A DNA stretch of 64,000 bases from JAJPHW01 sp963771505 (lineage in GTDB: Bacteria > Acidobacteriota > Terriglobia > Terriglobales > Acidobacteriaceae). The notes under the pieces are model-generated. The model had not been told where the DNA came from. It worked only from the letters and a program-made list of their open reading frames with translations, and ran no database searches. Of the stretch, positions 49,451 to 58,842 are shown in pieces (positions within the stretch are counted from its first letter, which is position 1; each line of letters begins with the position of its first letter). The DNA lies in the NCBI GenBank assembly GCA_963771505.1, contig CAVYTO010000001.1, positions 1 through 64,000 on the forward strand, in the 5' to 3' direction. The position numbers and the translations under genes are program-made.

Positions 49451-50341
49451 ATGAAATATCCGACACTTTATCGCAGCGCACAGATCGATGGGCTGTCAAT
49501 TTTTTACCGGGAGGCTGGTCCGAAAGACGCGCCGACGATACTCCTGCTGCACGGTCTGCCGTCCTCTTCGCGAATGTTCGAGCCTCTCTTCACCCGCCTT
49601 TCCGATCGTTATCACCTCGTCGCGCCCGATTACCCGGGCTTCGGACACAGCGACTGGCCGGACCCGAAGAAATTTGCGTACACTTTCGATCACATCGCGG
49701 AAATCATGAATCGCTTCACCGAAGCGCTAGGTCTGTCCCACTTCACCCTCTACATGCAGGATTACGGTGGCCCCGTTGGCTTCCGCATGATCCTGGCTCA
49801 CCCAGACCGAGTCGAAGCTCTCATCGTCCAGGACGCGGTAGCTCACAATACTGGTCTCGGCGAGAACTGGAAAACGCGGCGCGCCTTTTGGGCCGATCGC
49901 GCTCCGAACGAAAGCGCGTTGCGCACAAATCTCCTGTCGCTTGCAGCCACGAAGGCTCGCCACGCAGCGAACGATCCCAACGTGGAGCGCCATGACCCCG
50001 ATCTGTGGACCGACGAATTTTATTTTCTAAATCAGCCCGGCCAGGCTGACATTCAAAGCGACCTCTTCTACGACTACCGCACCAACGTCGATTCCTACCC
50101 GAAATGGCAAGCATGGATGCGCGAGAACCAGCCGCGCCTGCTGGTGATCTGGGGTAAATATGAGTCTTCGTTCGACCCCTCCGAGCCGGAGTCCTATCGC
50201 CGCGACGTCCCCGAGGCCGAAGTCCACATCGTCGATGGCGGCCACTTCGCCTTGGACACCGCCGCAGACGAAATCGCCGCACTGGTCGAAGGATTCGTCG
50301 GTTCTTCACGCCGGGGCTCTGCGGCACGGCGAGCAGGGTGA
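49451..50341 (+). CDS. Alpha/beta hydrolase, haloalkane dehalogenase-like
   Basis: A 296-aa hydrolase: LLLHGLPSSSRMFEP, DYPGFGHSDWP, nucleophile Asp in YMQDYGGPVGFRM and the final His in VDGGHFALDTA. An Asp rather than Ser nucleophile fits haloalkane dehalogenases and fluoroacetate-type dehalogenases, or epoxide hydrolases. AAAGGA precedes the ATG; the gene follows P460 paralogue 3 by 29 bp, so they are likely cotranscribed. The C-terminus (SSRRGSAARRAG) may be altered, since a damaged gene lies just beyond. Confidence 0.85.
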   Translation: MKYPTLYRSAQIDGLSIFYREAGPKDAPTILLLHGLPSSSRMFEPLFTRLSDRYHLVAPDYPGFGHSDWPDPKKFAYTFDHIAEIMNRFTEALGLSHFTLYMQDYGGPVGFRMILAHPDRVEALIVQDAVAHNTGLGENWKTRRAFWADRAPNESALRTNLLSLAATKARHAANDPNVERHDPDLWTDEFYFLNQPGQADIQSDLFYDYRTNVDSYPKWQAWMRENQPRLLVIWGKYESSFDPSEPESYRRDVPEAEVHIVDGGHFALDTAADEIAALVEGFVGSSRRGSAARRAG

Positions 50342-50385
50342 GGCCGCATTTGAGAGAGCCCGGAAGTCCGATAAAGAATGGAGGA

Positions 50386-50502
50386 TCAGATGACGATCCA
50401 CTCGATATCTTCGGCAGACAACGCCAGCAGATCTTGCTTGTCGCGGCGACCGAGCGCCGCAAGAAAATTCATCACAATCTGGACATTCTTTTCGGTGCTC
50501 AT
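50386..50502 (-). pseudogene. Truncated SnoaL/NTF2-like protein remnant
   Basis: With a perfect SD (AAGGAG) and ATG at 50502, a frame of only 38 codons reads MSTEKNVQIVMNFLAALG followed by DLLALSAEDIEWIV and a stop. This is the start of a SnoaL-like/NTF2-fold protein, normally 120-150 aa, cut right where the first strand begins. The rest of the gene is absent, and the dehalogenase-like gene abuts it, so a deletion joined them. Too short to be a functional enzyme. Confidence 0.65.
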
Positions 50503-50598
50503 CGAAATATCTCCTTTTCCGCTACATCAGGTGTGTCCAATCTAATCCGACGTTTCGGAACCATCCTTCTCGGGCCAAATCGCACGGTCATAGATTGA

Positions 50599-51201
50599 TT
50601 ACTGCTGCTTCTTGAACAGATCCTGAAAGATGAGCTGACCCCAAGTGCGGCCGCGTGCGTGCACCAGCGCGCCACCCTCGTTGAGCTTTCCCAGCTTGAC
50701 GGGTGCGAACCCGAGTTGTTTGGCCAAATCCGCCACGGGAGAGATCGCGTCCTCGTCATCGCTCGACAAAAAGACGACCCGATGGCCCCCTTCGACGACC
50801 GGGTCGGTAGCCAAGATCGCTGCAACCAGGTGATTGAAACCTTTCACGAGCTTAGCGCCGGCGAAGGACTTCGCAACGAAGGCGGAGGACAGAAGACCGT
50901 CCAGCTCTTCAGGGGGAACTCCAAACGCGTTCGTCGCGTCGATGACCGTCTTGCCTTCCCAGCTCGGCAGGGCCTTCGCAACCTCGCGGTGTTCCCCGAA
51001 CGGGACCGCCAAGATGATTGTGTCGGCCTCGAGAGCCTGTTTCATTGACTTGGCGGTGACTGGGGGTCCAATCGCCCGAGCCTGTGGTGCCAACTCCTCG
51101 GGCGGCCGGCGGCCAGCGACGGTCACGTTGATGTTTTTGCGGGCGAAGGCATGGGCGAGGGCCTGGCCTATCTTTCCGAATCCTACAATTGCGTAGCTCA
51201 T
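50599..51201 (-). CDS. NADPH-dependent F420 reductase-like / NAD(P)-binding oxidoreductase
   Basis: The 200-aa protein has an N-terminal Rossmann motif (MSYAIVGFGKIGQALAHAFA), an NADP-type Arg pair (AGRRPPEE) and the F420-reductase-like ILAVPFGEHREV and VVKGFNHLVAA-like segments. It may reduce a cofactor or other small substrate with NADPH; F420 itself is not certain here. The start at 51201 is preferred because the Rossmann strand begins there and AGCGGAGAA lies upstream. Confidence 0.82.
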   Translation of the reverse strand: MSYAIVGFGKIGQALAHAFARKNINVTVAGRRPPEELAPQARAIGPPVTAKSMKQALEADTIILAVPFGEHREVAKALPSWEGKTVIDATNAFGVPPEELDGLLSSAFVAKSFAGAKLVKGFNHLVAAILATDPVVEGGHRVVFLSSDDEDAISPVADLAKQLGFAPVKLGKLNEGGALVHARGRTWGQLIFQDLFKKQQ

Positions 51202-51293
51202 AACATTTCTCCGCTCTTTGTTGATATTGACTCTTATCAATCGGATTCCGGTGGGCGTCTGGGCGATCGTGCACTCACCGAGATTCCCCGACT

Positions 51294-52028
51294 TTAGACG
51301 GCAGTCATGCCGCCGTCGACATTCAACTCCACCCCGTTCACGAAGCTCGAATCGTCTGAAGCGAGAAACAGCGCGACGGTCGCGATTTCCTCAGGTTGAC
51401 CCATCTTTCCCCGGGGGATCAGTGATTCGAACATCTGCTTCGCCTCTTTGGTGAGAACTTCTTCCTGCATGGGTGTGGCGATCGGTCCCGGACCCAGCAC
51501 GTTCACCCGGATGTTCCTGCCCTTCAGTTCGTTCAGCCACGTGCGTGCAAAGGAGCGCAGTGCTGCCTTGCTCGCCGCATAGACGCCGAACCCAGGAAAG
51601 CCCTTCACCGAAGCAACTGATCCGGTCATGATGATCGACCCGCCATCGTTGAACAGCGGCAACGCCTTCTGTACCGTAAACAGCGTTCCGCGCGTGTTTA
51701 GGTCGAAGGCCGCATCGAAGTGCTTCTCGGTAATCTGGCCCAGTACGGCGGCTTCGCCCGTGCCGGCGCTCGCGTACAGAATGTCGATCTTGCCCTTTTC
51801 CCGCTTGACCGTATCGAACAAACGGTCGAGGTCGTCGAGATTGGCCGCGTCACCGCGCACGCCGGTCACGTTCCGACCGATCAGCTTTACGGCCTCATCG
51901 AGCTGCTCGTGCCTCCTGCCCGTGATGAAAACGTAAGCGCCTTCTTCAACGAAACGCTTGGCGCTCGCCAGCGCCATGCCGCTCGATCCACCCGTGATAA
52001 CTGCAACTTTTCCTTCAAGCTTTCCCAT
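51294..52028 (-). CDS. Short-chain dehydrogenase/reductase
   Basis: A 244-aa SDR: cofactor motif TGGSSGMALASA (the third Gly replaced by Ala), an Arg pair in ITGRRHEQ suggesting NADP, NAG replaced by SAGTGEAA, catalytic Ser in TGSVAS and YAASK with Tyr and Lys. AAAGGAG lies just before the ATG at 52028; the much longer open frame is rejected because it runs through the divergent AraC gene. It is probably controlled by that regulator. Confidence 0.9.
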   Translation of the reverse strand: MGKLEGKVAVITGGSSGMALASAKRFVEEGAYVFITGRRHEQLDEAVKLIGRNVTGVRGDAANLDDLDRLFDTVKREKGKIDILYASAGTGEAAVLGQITEKHFDAAFDLNTRGTLFTVQKALPLFNDGGSIIMTGSVASVKGFPGFGVYAASKAALRSFARTWLNELKGRNIRVNVLGPGPIATPMQEEVLTKEAKQMFESLIPRGKMGQPEEIATVALFLASDDSSFVNGVELNVDGGMTAV

Positions 52029-52149
52029 AATTACTCCTTTCGATACTTGCGTGACATTCGGTACAGTAGAGTAGAGTTCTTTGGTGGTGGACGAGAACCG
52101 CTCAGGAGTCCTAATATTTTGTCTATTCGTCCAAAAAAGAGAAGCTAAG

Positions 52150-53118
52150 TTGGATTCAATAACAGACATTTTTAGAACGATGCACGTGGCCGCTTTCGGT
52201 CTGCACAGGCTCGAAGCCACCGCCCCGTGGGGGATAAAACAGGAAAACCAGACAAAAGAAAAAGTCACGCCTTCAGACAAAAAGATGTCACCCATAGACT
52301 TGGCGCACTTCGCCATGCTTTCGCGCGGCAACTGCTGGCTGAGTGTGGAAGGGATTGCGGAGCCGATTCCCCTCACCGGTGGTGATTGCTTTTTACTGGC
52401 TAAGGGGACTTCGATTGTTTTGCGCGACAGCCCGCGAACACGTCCGAGGTGGACCTTCCCCGAGATCGGGGCCAAGGCCAACGGTAATGTCGCTCTTTGT
52501 GGCGGAGGGGGCGCACCGACGACAATCGTCTGTGGATCCTTGAGTTTCGATCGCGCCAGTCTGAGGCCGATCACTCAGTTATTGCCGAACTTCATTTTGA
52601 TGAAGGCCGATCAGGAACGCACGCTTGCTCTTCACACCACAGTGCAGGCGCTCGCGTCAGAGATGGCAGAACAGGCGCCGGGATCTGAAGTCGTCGCCAG
52701 TCGGCTGGCCGAGGTTCTGTTTATCCAGGTACTCCGTGCCCATATCGCGTCGGGACCGGAACGCGACAAAGGATGGCTTCGTGCAATTTTCGATCCTCAA
52801 ATAGGCGTTGCTCTGAGTTCCATTCATGACAGAGTGAATACACCGTGGACCGTCGAATCCCTGGCCGAAGCGGCGGGCATGTCTCGCTCCGCATTTGCAG
52901 CGCGTTTCAAAGCGCTCCTTGGACAAACACCTCTGGAGTATGTAACCGAGTGGCGGATGCAGAAGGCGATACGGCTACTCGAACGGCGTGACAAAAAGCT
53001 CCCAGAAGTCGCTCGATTGGTCGGTTACGAGTCCGACGCCGCATTCAGTAAGGCGTTCAAGCGAGTTGTCAGGGCTAATCCTGGCGAATACCTCAGACGT
53101 GGTTTGAAGGACCCATAA
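52150..53118 (+). CDS. AraC-family regulator with cupin N-terminal domain
   Basis: A 322-aa regulator. The N-terminal cupin-type domain (HFAMLSRGNCWLSVEG, LTGGDCFLLAKG) senses an unknown ligand. The C-terminal double helix-turn-helix is complete: WTVESLAEAAGMSRSAFAARF and LPEVARLVGYESDAAFSKAFKR. TTG 52150 is taken as the start since family members begin with a DxLSDV-like helix (DSITDIF here); the ATG at 52081 would add an atypical extension. It is divergent from the SDR gene and is the last island gene. Confidence 0.87.
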   Translation: MDSITDIFRTMHVAAFGLHRLEATAPWGIKQENQTKEKVTPSDKKMSPIDLAHFAMLSRGNCWLSVEGIAEPIPLTGGDCFLLAKGTSIVLRDSPRTRPRWTFPEIGAKANGNVALCGGGGAPTTIVCGSLSFDRASLRPITQLLPNFILMKADQERTLALHTTVQALASEMAEQAPGSEVVASRLAEVLFIQVLRAHIASGPERDKGWLRAIFDPQIGVALSSIHDRVNTPWTVESLAEAAGMSRSAFAARFKALLGQTPLEYVTEWRMQKAIRLLERRDKKLPEVARLVGYESDAAFSKAFKRVVRANPGEYLRRGLKDP

Positions 53119-53313
53119 TCGACCGAAGCAGGCCACGATCAGTCCCGATAAACGGGACTCGGGCACGGATAAGTACCGAGAAGTCGGCTTTTCGTCATCA
53201 ATCGCACAATTGATACTAAGAACGCGGCCTCGGCCCTGACCAAGCGCAAAGCCAATCGCCCAATCGTGCAACGCCTCTTGCAAAGGCCTGCCAATCAAGA
53301 GGTGCATTCAATA

Positions 53314-53344
53314 AATAAGGGGAACTGTGTCAGTTCCCCTTATT
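53314..53344. repeat. Perfect 14-bp inverted repeat near the right island end
   Basis: AATAAGGGGAACTG and CAGTTCCCCTTATT flank a TGT loop. It could act as a bidirectional terminator or as a recombinase-related site. It overlaps the start of the GGACAGT repeat block that is shared with the left end. Confidence 0.75.
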
Positions 53345-53361
53345 GGACAGTTTTGGACAGT
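53338..53361 (+). repeat. GGACAGT repeat block beside the right attachment site
   Basis: CCTTATTGGACAGTTTTGG followed by ACAGT. It matches the block at 27376-27400 except for two or three bases in the spacer. Each block lies within about 100 bp of an attachment site, at 27376 to the right of the left site and at 53338 to the left of the right site. Confidence 0.6.
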
Positions 53362-53401
53362 TGCTGCAAGTGCCCAATTGCCCGTAACCCTATGATTGCG
53401 C

Positions 53402-53478
<77 letters not shown>

Positions 53479-53561
53479 GTTCGATGATAGCAACGCAGTT
53501 ACCCACCGTCAAACCTCGTTGCCTGCTTGAGAGAAAAACAGTAGAGTGACTTTCATCCGGC

Positions 53562-55352
53562 ATGGCGCTGTCCACCCTCAATGATGTCTTCTACTGCGTC
53601 GTCGATCGCGACGAGCGCGTCGTCATGATGCACCGCCAGTCGGGCCACTGGGCGTCGATTTCGTCCGGCGAACTCTATCGCGATGTCGCTGCTGTTGCAG
53701 TCTGGATGGTCGATCGCGGGATTCGCAAGGGCGACCGCGTGTCCATCCTCAGCGAGAATCGCCCGGAGTGGACGATCGCCGATTTTGCCTGCCAACTGCT
53801 GGGAGCAGTCTCCGTTCCCGTCTACGCGACGCTGACTCCAGAACAAACGGCGTACATCCTCAACGACTCAGGCGCGCGCATCATCTTCGTCTCTTCTGAA
53901 CAGCAACTGAAGAAGATGCTCTCCATCTCGAAAGATACGAAGATTGAATGCGTCGTCACCATGGACGAAACGCCGCCCTTGTCAGGCAATTCAAAAAATG
54001 ACGTGACGCCCATGGGGCCGCTCATGCTCTCCGGTCCAGAAAGCCGAAGTGCGAAGCTTGACGCCAGCGCCCGCGACGTGCAGCCCACCGATCTTGCAAC
54101 CATCATCTACACGTCCGGAACCACCGGAACGCCCAAGGGAGTCATGTTGACCCATGGCAATCTCGCGGCAAATATTTCGTGCTCGCTTAAGCCTTTCGGA
54201 GTCAAAAAAGGCGATTCTTCGCTTTCTTTCCTGCCCCTATCGCACGTAACCGCCCGTCATGTCGATTTCGCCATGCTTTACCACGGGGTCACTGTCGCCT
54301 ATGTGCCGTTTCTCGATCAGCTTCCGCAAGCGCTCGTCGAAATCCGCCCCACCATTTTCGTAGGCGTTCCTAGAGTGTATGAAAAGATCCATGCTCAAGC
54401 CGAAAAGAGGACCGCAGCATTCCCCAAGAACCTGATCTACCGCTGGGCGCTTTCAGTCGGCAGGGCGCATCGAAAAGGCATTCTGGCCGGACAGGAACCA
54501 TCTTCAACTTCGTGGAAGATCGCGAACCATCTCGTGTATTCGAAAGTCCGCGCCGGAATGGGCGGCCGCGCCGAACTCTTCATCTCCGGTGGAGCGCCGC
54601 TGGGCCGCGAACTAGCCGAATGGTATGCAGATCTCGGCATTCGAATTCATGAAGGTTATGGCCTCACCGAAACTTCGCCGGTAATTGCGGTAAACAATCC
54701 CGGTGAGCACAAGATCGGCACAGTGGGCAAACCGCTTTCTAACATCGAGGTTCGCATCGCCGGCGATGGCGAGATCCTCGTGCGCGGTCCCTCCGTTTTC
54801 AGCGGATACTGGAACCTGCCGGACGAAGCCCGCTCCGCTTTCATAGATGGATGGTTCAAAACCGGCGACATCGGCAACCTCGACGCGGAGGGATTTCTAT
54901 CGATCACCGACCGCAAGAAAGATTTGATCAAAACTTCCGGAGGAAAGTTCATTGCTCCGCAGCCGATCGAAAATTCGCTTAAGCACAACGCCCTCGTCGC
55001 AGAAGCCGTTGTCGTCGGCGATCAACGCAAATTTCCCGCCGTCCTTATCGCTCCCAATTTCCCGGCGCTCAAAGACTGGGCCAGCGCTCACGGCGTTCAG
55101 GCGGGGTCGAATGCGCAACTAGTCGGCAATACGAAGGTGCAACGGTTATACGAAGATATCGTTGGCGGATTGAATGGCAAACTCGCCCGTTTTGAGCAAT
55201 TAAAGAAAGTATTGCTGGTGGCCGACGAATTCTCGTCCGACAACGGAGCGCTCACCGCCAGCATGAAATTGCGGCGCCGCGCCGTCACCGACCGATATCG
55301 AAACCAGATCGACGAGATGTATGCCGCCGCGGAGCGGGAGCCGCCAGCATAA
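53562..55352 (+). CDS. Long-chain fatty-acid-CoA ligase (AMP-forming)
   Basis: A 596-aa acyl-adenylate-forming enzyme: P-loop YTSGTTGTPKGVMLTH, the motif GYGLTETSP, and WFKTGDIGNLD with ITDRKKDLIKTSGGKFIAP at the C-terminal hinge. It activates fatty acids to acyl-CoA via acyl-AMP, at or near the inner membrane. Length and motifs fit FadD15-type ligases. It lies just downstream of the tRNA locus, outside the island. Confidence 0.93.
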   Translation: MALSTLNDVFYCVVDRDERVVMMHRQSGHWASISSGELYRDVAAVAVWMVDRGIRKGDRVSILSENRPEWTIADFACQLLGAVSVPVYATLTPEQTAYILNDSGARIIFVSSEQQLKKMLSISKDTKIECVVTMDETPPLSGNSKNDVTPMGPLMLSGPESRSAKLDASARDVQPTDLATIIYTSGTTGTPKGVMLTHGNLAANISCSLKPFGVKKGDSSLSFLPLSHVTARHVDFAMLYHGVTVAYVPFLDQLPQALVEIRPTIFVGVPRVYEKIHAQAEKRTAAFPKNLIYRWALSVGRAHRKGILAGQEPSSTSWKIANHLVYSKVRAGMGGRAELFISGGAPLGRELAEWYADLGIRIHEGYGLTETSPVIAVNNPGEHKIGTVGKPLSNIEVRIAGDGEILVRGPSVFSGYWNLPDEARSAFIDGWFKTGDIGNLDAEGFLSITDRKKDLIKTSGGKFIAPQPIENSLKHNALVAEAVVVGDQRKFPAVLIAPNFPALKDWASAHGVQAGSNAQLVGNTKVQRLYEDIVGGLNGKLARFEQLKKVLLVADEFSSDNGALTASMKLRRRAVTDRYRNQIDEMYAAAEREPPA

Positions 55353-55356
55353 AAAG

Positions 55357-56478
55357 CTACCCGCCAAAGCCCGCTGTCTGCATGGCATTACGCGACACGT
55401 CGCTGCTGGAGGAAATTCCCTGCATTCGCAGTTTGAAGTCGTCGGCATTAGAAGCATTTTCCAGAGCGGTGTCGTAATTGATCAGTCCTGCCTGGAAAAG
55501 GTCCCACAGCGATTGATCGAACGTCTGCATCCCGTATTGCGATGTCCCAGCTGAGATCGCATCACGAACCGCACGCGTTTTTTCAGGCACCAGGATACAT
55601 TCACGAATGTATGCGGTATTAATCATGACTTCGACGGCCGGCACTCGGCCATCGCCGTCACATCGTCGTACCAGGCGCTGGCTGACCACCGCACGCAGCA
55701 CGGCAGCCAACTGAAGACGAATCTGCTTCTGTTCCGGAGGCGGAAACACGGCAATGATACGGTTGATGGTCTCGACCGCGTCCAGTGTATGCAGTGTCGA
55801 GAACACCATGTGACCGGTTTCCGCAGCGTGCAGCGCGGTACCAATTGTTTCCATGTCACGCATTTCGCCGACCAGAATCACGTCAGGATCTTGCCGCAGC
55901 GAAGCTCTCAAGGCAGCGGAGAAATTCGGCGTATCCACTTCCACTTCCCGCTGATTGACGTAACCTTTCTTGTCGCGATGTAGAAATTCGATCGGATCTT
56001 CAATCGTGATAATGTGCTCGGCGCGGGTTGAGTTGATGCGATCGACCATGGCTGCCAGGGTCGTCGACTTACCGGATCCGGTGACGCCCGTCACCAGAAT
56101 CAGCCCTCGCGGCATGTCGCAAATTTGTTCAACGATCTTGGGCAAAAACAATTCGTCAAGCGCGCGAATCTTGGTGGGAATGACGCGAAGCACCAGGCCT
56201 ACGTTGCCGCGCTGCTGAAACACGTTCACACGGAAGCGGCCCAATCCGGCGACACCATACGCCATATCGAGTTCAGTCGACTCTTTGAATTTTTGCTTCT
56301 GGCGCGCCGACATCATGCTAAACGCCATGGTGAGCATGTCTTCCGCGCTGACGCGGGGCTGGTCAGTCAAAGGGTTCAAGTCGCCGTCAATGCGCAAATG
56401 GGGATAGTTCCCAACCTTCAAATGCAAGTCGGAAGCCCGGCGCTCCATGGCAATGCGCAGCAGATCGTCAATGTTCAT
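55357..56478 (-). CDS. pilT: Type IV pilus retraction ATPase PilT
   Basis: A 373-aa secretion ATPase: an N-terminal PAS-like domain (ASDLHLKVGNYPHLRIDG), Walker A GVTGSGKSTT, Asp and His boxes (TIEDPIEFLH; ALHAAETGHMVFSTLHT), Walker B region DVILVGEMRD, and the PilT C-terminal GMQTFDQSL. It would power pilus retraction on the cytosolic face of the inner membrane. The AIRNLIRE box of classical PilT is changed to AVRDAISAG. Confidence 0.92.
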   Translation of the reverse strand: MNIDDLLRIAMERRASDLHLKVGNYPHLRIDGDLNPLTDQPRVSAEDMLTMAFSMMSARQKQKFKESTELDMAYGVAGLGRFRVNVFQQRGNVGLVLRVIPTKIRALDELFLPKIVEQICDMPRGLILVTGVTGSGKSTTLAAMVDRINSTRAEHIITIEDPIEFLHRDKKGYVNQREVEVDTPNFSAALRASLRQDPDVILVGEMRDMETIGTALHAAETGHMVFSTLHTLDAVETINRIIAVFPPPEQKQIRLQLAAVLRAVVSQRLVRRCDGDGRVPAVEVMINTAYIRECILVPEKTRAVRDAISAGTSQYGMQTFDQSLWDLFQAGLINYDTALENASNADDFKLRMQGISSSSDVSRNAMQTAGFGG

Positions 56479-56587
56479 GCGACACTTTCCCCTCTGAATC
56501 TAGTCACATGATGAACCGAAACGCAGCCGTGCCCAAGATGACGTAAGTAATTGGCCTTATGGGAGCCCGGCTGACTCAGCAAAGAGA

Positions 56588-56609
56588 AAGCCGCCTGATC
56601 AGGCGGCTT
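56588..56609 (-). terminator. Hairpin after the DinB-family gene
   Basis: AAGCCGCC and GGCGGCTT pair around TGATCA, followed on the minus strand by TTCTCTTT. It lies 23 bp beyond the dinB stop and before pilT, so it separates the two leftward genes. Confidence 0.65.
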
Positions 56610-56631
56610 CCGGTATGGCTCTTGAAAGGCT

Positions 56632-57174
56632 CTAAGCGGCTGCGGTTTCTGCGCCTGCACCCTGCCATGGCTCGTCGTGGCTTCCGCCATAAATCGACGG
56701 CACCCGCGACCCCATCGGGCGCAAGTATGTCGCCAGCGCGCCACGGTGATGAATGTGGTGATTGTTCAGGAATCCGAGGTAAAGGACGACCGGCATGTTG
56801 AAAGCTCCCATGAAATCCACCGGAGTGACTAGCTGTTCGCCCGACAGAGCACGAATCTTGGCGGTCGCACGTTTGAAATTCTCGTCATACCAGCCAACCA
56901 GAGTTGCAATGTCTTTCGGTTTGTCGGTTTCTTCGGGGTTATCCATCTTGAAGTTTAAAGCCGCGATTCCATCGAGGAATTGGATGTCAGTATTAGCCAG
57001 GTGCCACGCCAGTTCCCAGGCGCTTCGGGCGTCGGGTTCGGGCCGATAATCGCACTTTGCCTGGGGAATTGCAGCCAGCACTTTCTTGGTGGTTTCCAGT
57101 TCACGATTGACGCCATCCAGCATCATGTCGCGGTAGCTGAGGGCAAATTCGGGGGTCAAACCTTGCTCTGTCAT
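56632..57174 (-). CDS. DinB-family protein
   Basis: A 180-aa four-helix-bundle protein with the DinB metal triad spread as in the family: AWHLANTD (first His) and NHHIHHRGAL (second pair). DinB-like proteins include thiol transferases (bacillithiol or mycothiol type) and proteins of unknown role. ATG 57174 follows AGGAG; the codon before is TTG and is not the start. Confidence 0.88.
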   Translation of the reverse strand: MTEQGLTPEFALSYRDMMLDGVNRELETTKKVLAAIPQAKCDYRPEPDARSAWELAWHLANTDIQFLDGIAALNFKMDNPEETDKPKDIATLVGWYDENFKRATAKIRALSGEQLVTPVDFMGAFNMPVVLYLGFLNNHHIHHRGALATYLRPMGSRVPSIYGGSHDEPWQGAGAETAAA

Positions 57175-57313
57175 CAAAGTAACTCCTAGTGAGGATTTTC
57201 CTAATTCGGGGTAGGGAACGTTCAGATTTTCCCCGCCTGAAAATGCTCACGGTTTATACGCCCGGCCCGCATCTCGGTTGTGAACGAAGCGGCGGACGTA
57301 ACCTGAACCAAAT

Positions 57314-57643
57314 TCAAGCGGCCCGTTGCCACTTCTTCCCTAGCGCGTCCAGCTCGCGGAGAACTTTTTCTATGTCTTTCATTCGTTCCGTAATTCCGTA
57401 GGTAACGGTGGGTGGAATCGTCGTCTCGTATTCTCGGAACACGAAACCCTCGGTTTCAAGCGTACGCAAGCGTTCTGTAAGCACGCGCGCCGAGATTCCG
57501 CTGATCGCTTTCCGAAGCACGCCAAACCTCATCGACCCGGTGTGATTCAGCTCCCAAAGGATGTGCATAGTCCATGGACGCGCCAGCAGTTCCAGCAAGC
57601 CATGGATGGCGCACGGATTGGGCGGCTTATTGTTACGCGGCAT
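57314..57643 (-). CDS. HxlR-family transcriptional regulator
   Basis: A 109-aa winged helix regulator with the N-terminal Cys (NPCAIHGLLELLARPWTMHIL) and RFGVLRKAISGISARVLTERLRTLE, then the wing. HxlR proteins often sense electrophiles or quinones through that cysteine. It is divergent from the azoreductase-DoxX pair (107 bp between the starts), which it probably controls. Confidence 0.92.
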   Translation of the reverse strand: MPRNNKPPNPCAIHGLLELLARPWTMHILWELNHTGSMRFGVLRKAISGISARVLTERLRTLETEGFVFREYETTIPPTVTYGITERMKDIEKVLRELDALGKKWQRAA

Positions 57644-57750
57644 AAGTAACTCAGTTACATTGTAGTGCCTGATAGTAATTTAATAAATAGTTATTTTTTG
57701 TAACCACGAACAAGAGTTTGTCATCAAACCCACCGAAACGGAGGAATTCC

Positions 57751-58353
57751 ATGAAACTGCTTCGCATCGATTCCAGCGCCAGAAACACCTCAGTGTCTCG
57801 CCGATTGACCCAGAGCTTCGTCGACACCTGGAAAAGCCAGCATCCCGGTGGTACCGTAATCGACCGAGATCTCGCCAAAACCCCCGTATCTCACGTTACC
57901 GATGAATGGGTGGCAGCCGTTCACACCGATTCGGCCAAACTCACTGACGATCAGCAACGGCTGTTAAAGACATCGAACGAATTGATCTCGGAAATCCAAT
58001 CGGCCGACGTCGTCGTCATCGGTGTGCCCATGTACAACTTCACTGTTCCTTCCAGCCTCAAGGCGTGGATCGATCAAATCGTGCGCATGGGAGTGACTTT
58101 CTCTTACGGTGCGAGTGGCCCGGTCGGCCTGATAAAAGGCAAGAAAGTTTTTGTGCTCACATCCCGAGGCGGTGCCTATCAAGCTGGAACGCCGACGCAT
58201 GGTTTCGATTTTCAGGAACCCTATCTCCGCCACATTCTCGGGTTCATCGGCCTAACAGACGTGACCTTCATCAACGCCGAAAATCAAATGCGCGATTCCG
58301 CCGGCCTCGACTTGGCCGCAGCCACCGAAAAGATTCAGCACGCTGCCGCATAG
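57751..58353 (+). CDS. azoR: FMN-dependent NADH-azoreductase
   Basis: A 200-aa flavodoxin-fold reductase: RIDSSARNTSVSRRL (phosphate site), PMYNFTVPSSLKAWIDQIV, and the late TSRGGAYQAG loop, all typical of AzoR. It reduces azo dyes and quinones with NADH, serving quinone or electrophile stress. CGGAGG precedes the ATG at 57751. Neighbouring HxlR and DoxX suggest one electrophile-responsive unit. Confidence 0.93.
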   Translation: MKLLRIDSSARNTSVSRRLTQSFVDTWKSQHPGGTVIDRDLAKTPVSHVTDEWVAAVHTDSAKLTDDQQRLLKTSNELISEIQSADVVVIGVPMYNFTVPSSLKAWIDQIVRMGVTFSYGASGPVGLIKGKKVFVLTSRGGAYQAGTPTHGFDFQEPYLRHILGFIGLTDVTFINAENQMRDSAGLDLAAATEKIQHAAA

Positions 58354-58422
58354 CTCGATGGCAACTCGGCGCGCCCGCTGCGTCTCGAAGTGATTCCGAA
58401 CAATTTCGAAGGAGTAATCGTA

Positions 58423-58842
58423 ATGTCACCAGACAGGCCGAATTTACAATCGTTGTCGCCGATCATCATTCTGCTCGGACGCATTCTCTTCGCCGCCATT
58501 TTCGTGGTCGCCGGGGCGCGGCACTTCTCCAGCCAAACGATCGCCATGGCAGCCTCGATGGGTGCCCCCATGCCTTCGCTGCTCGTGCCCTTCTCCGGCA
58601 TCCTGTCGGTCGTAGGCGGACTTAGCGTCGCGGTCGGTTATCGCGCAAAGATTGGCGCCTGGCTGATCATCCTCTTCCTCATCGGTGTAACTCCCGTGAT
58701 GCATAATTTCTGGGCCGCCACCGACCCGATGATGTTTCAAATGCAGATGGCGCACTTCATGAAAAACGTGTCAATGCTCGGTGCAGCGTTGCTGATTACC
58801 CAGTACGGAGCCGGCGCGTGGAGCCTCGATTCACGCGGTTGA
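58423..58842 (+). CDS. DoxX-family membrane protein (2)
   Basis: A 139-aa protein with four membrane helices, beginning ILLGRILFAAIFVVAGARHF, typical of DoxX. AAGGAG lies before the ATG at 58423. It follows azoR by 69 bp and probably shares its promoter. The island has a second, more distant DoxX at 36.2 kb. Confidence 0.85.
   Translation: MSPDRPNLQSLSPIIILLGRILFAAIFVVAGARHFSSQTIAMAASMGAPMPSLLVPFSGILSVVGGLSVAVGYRAKIGAWLIILFLIGVTPVMHNFWAATDPMMFQMQMAHFMKNVSMLGAALLITQYGAGAWSLDSRG

Noticed and set aside
51294..52574. A 426-codon version of the short-chain dehydrogenase
   Set aside because: The extra N-terminal 182 codons are antisense to the AraC gene; a strong SD marks the internal ATG at 52028.
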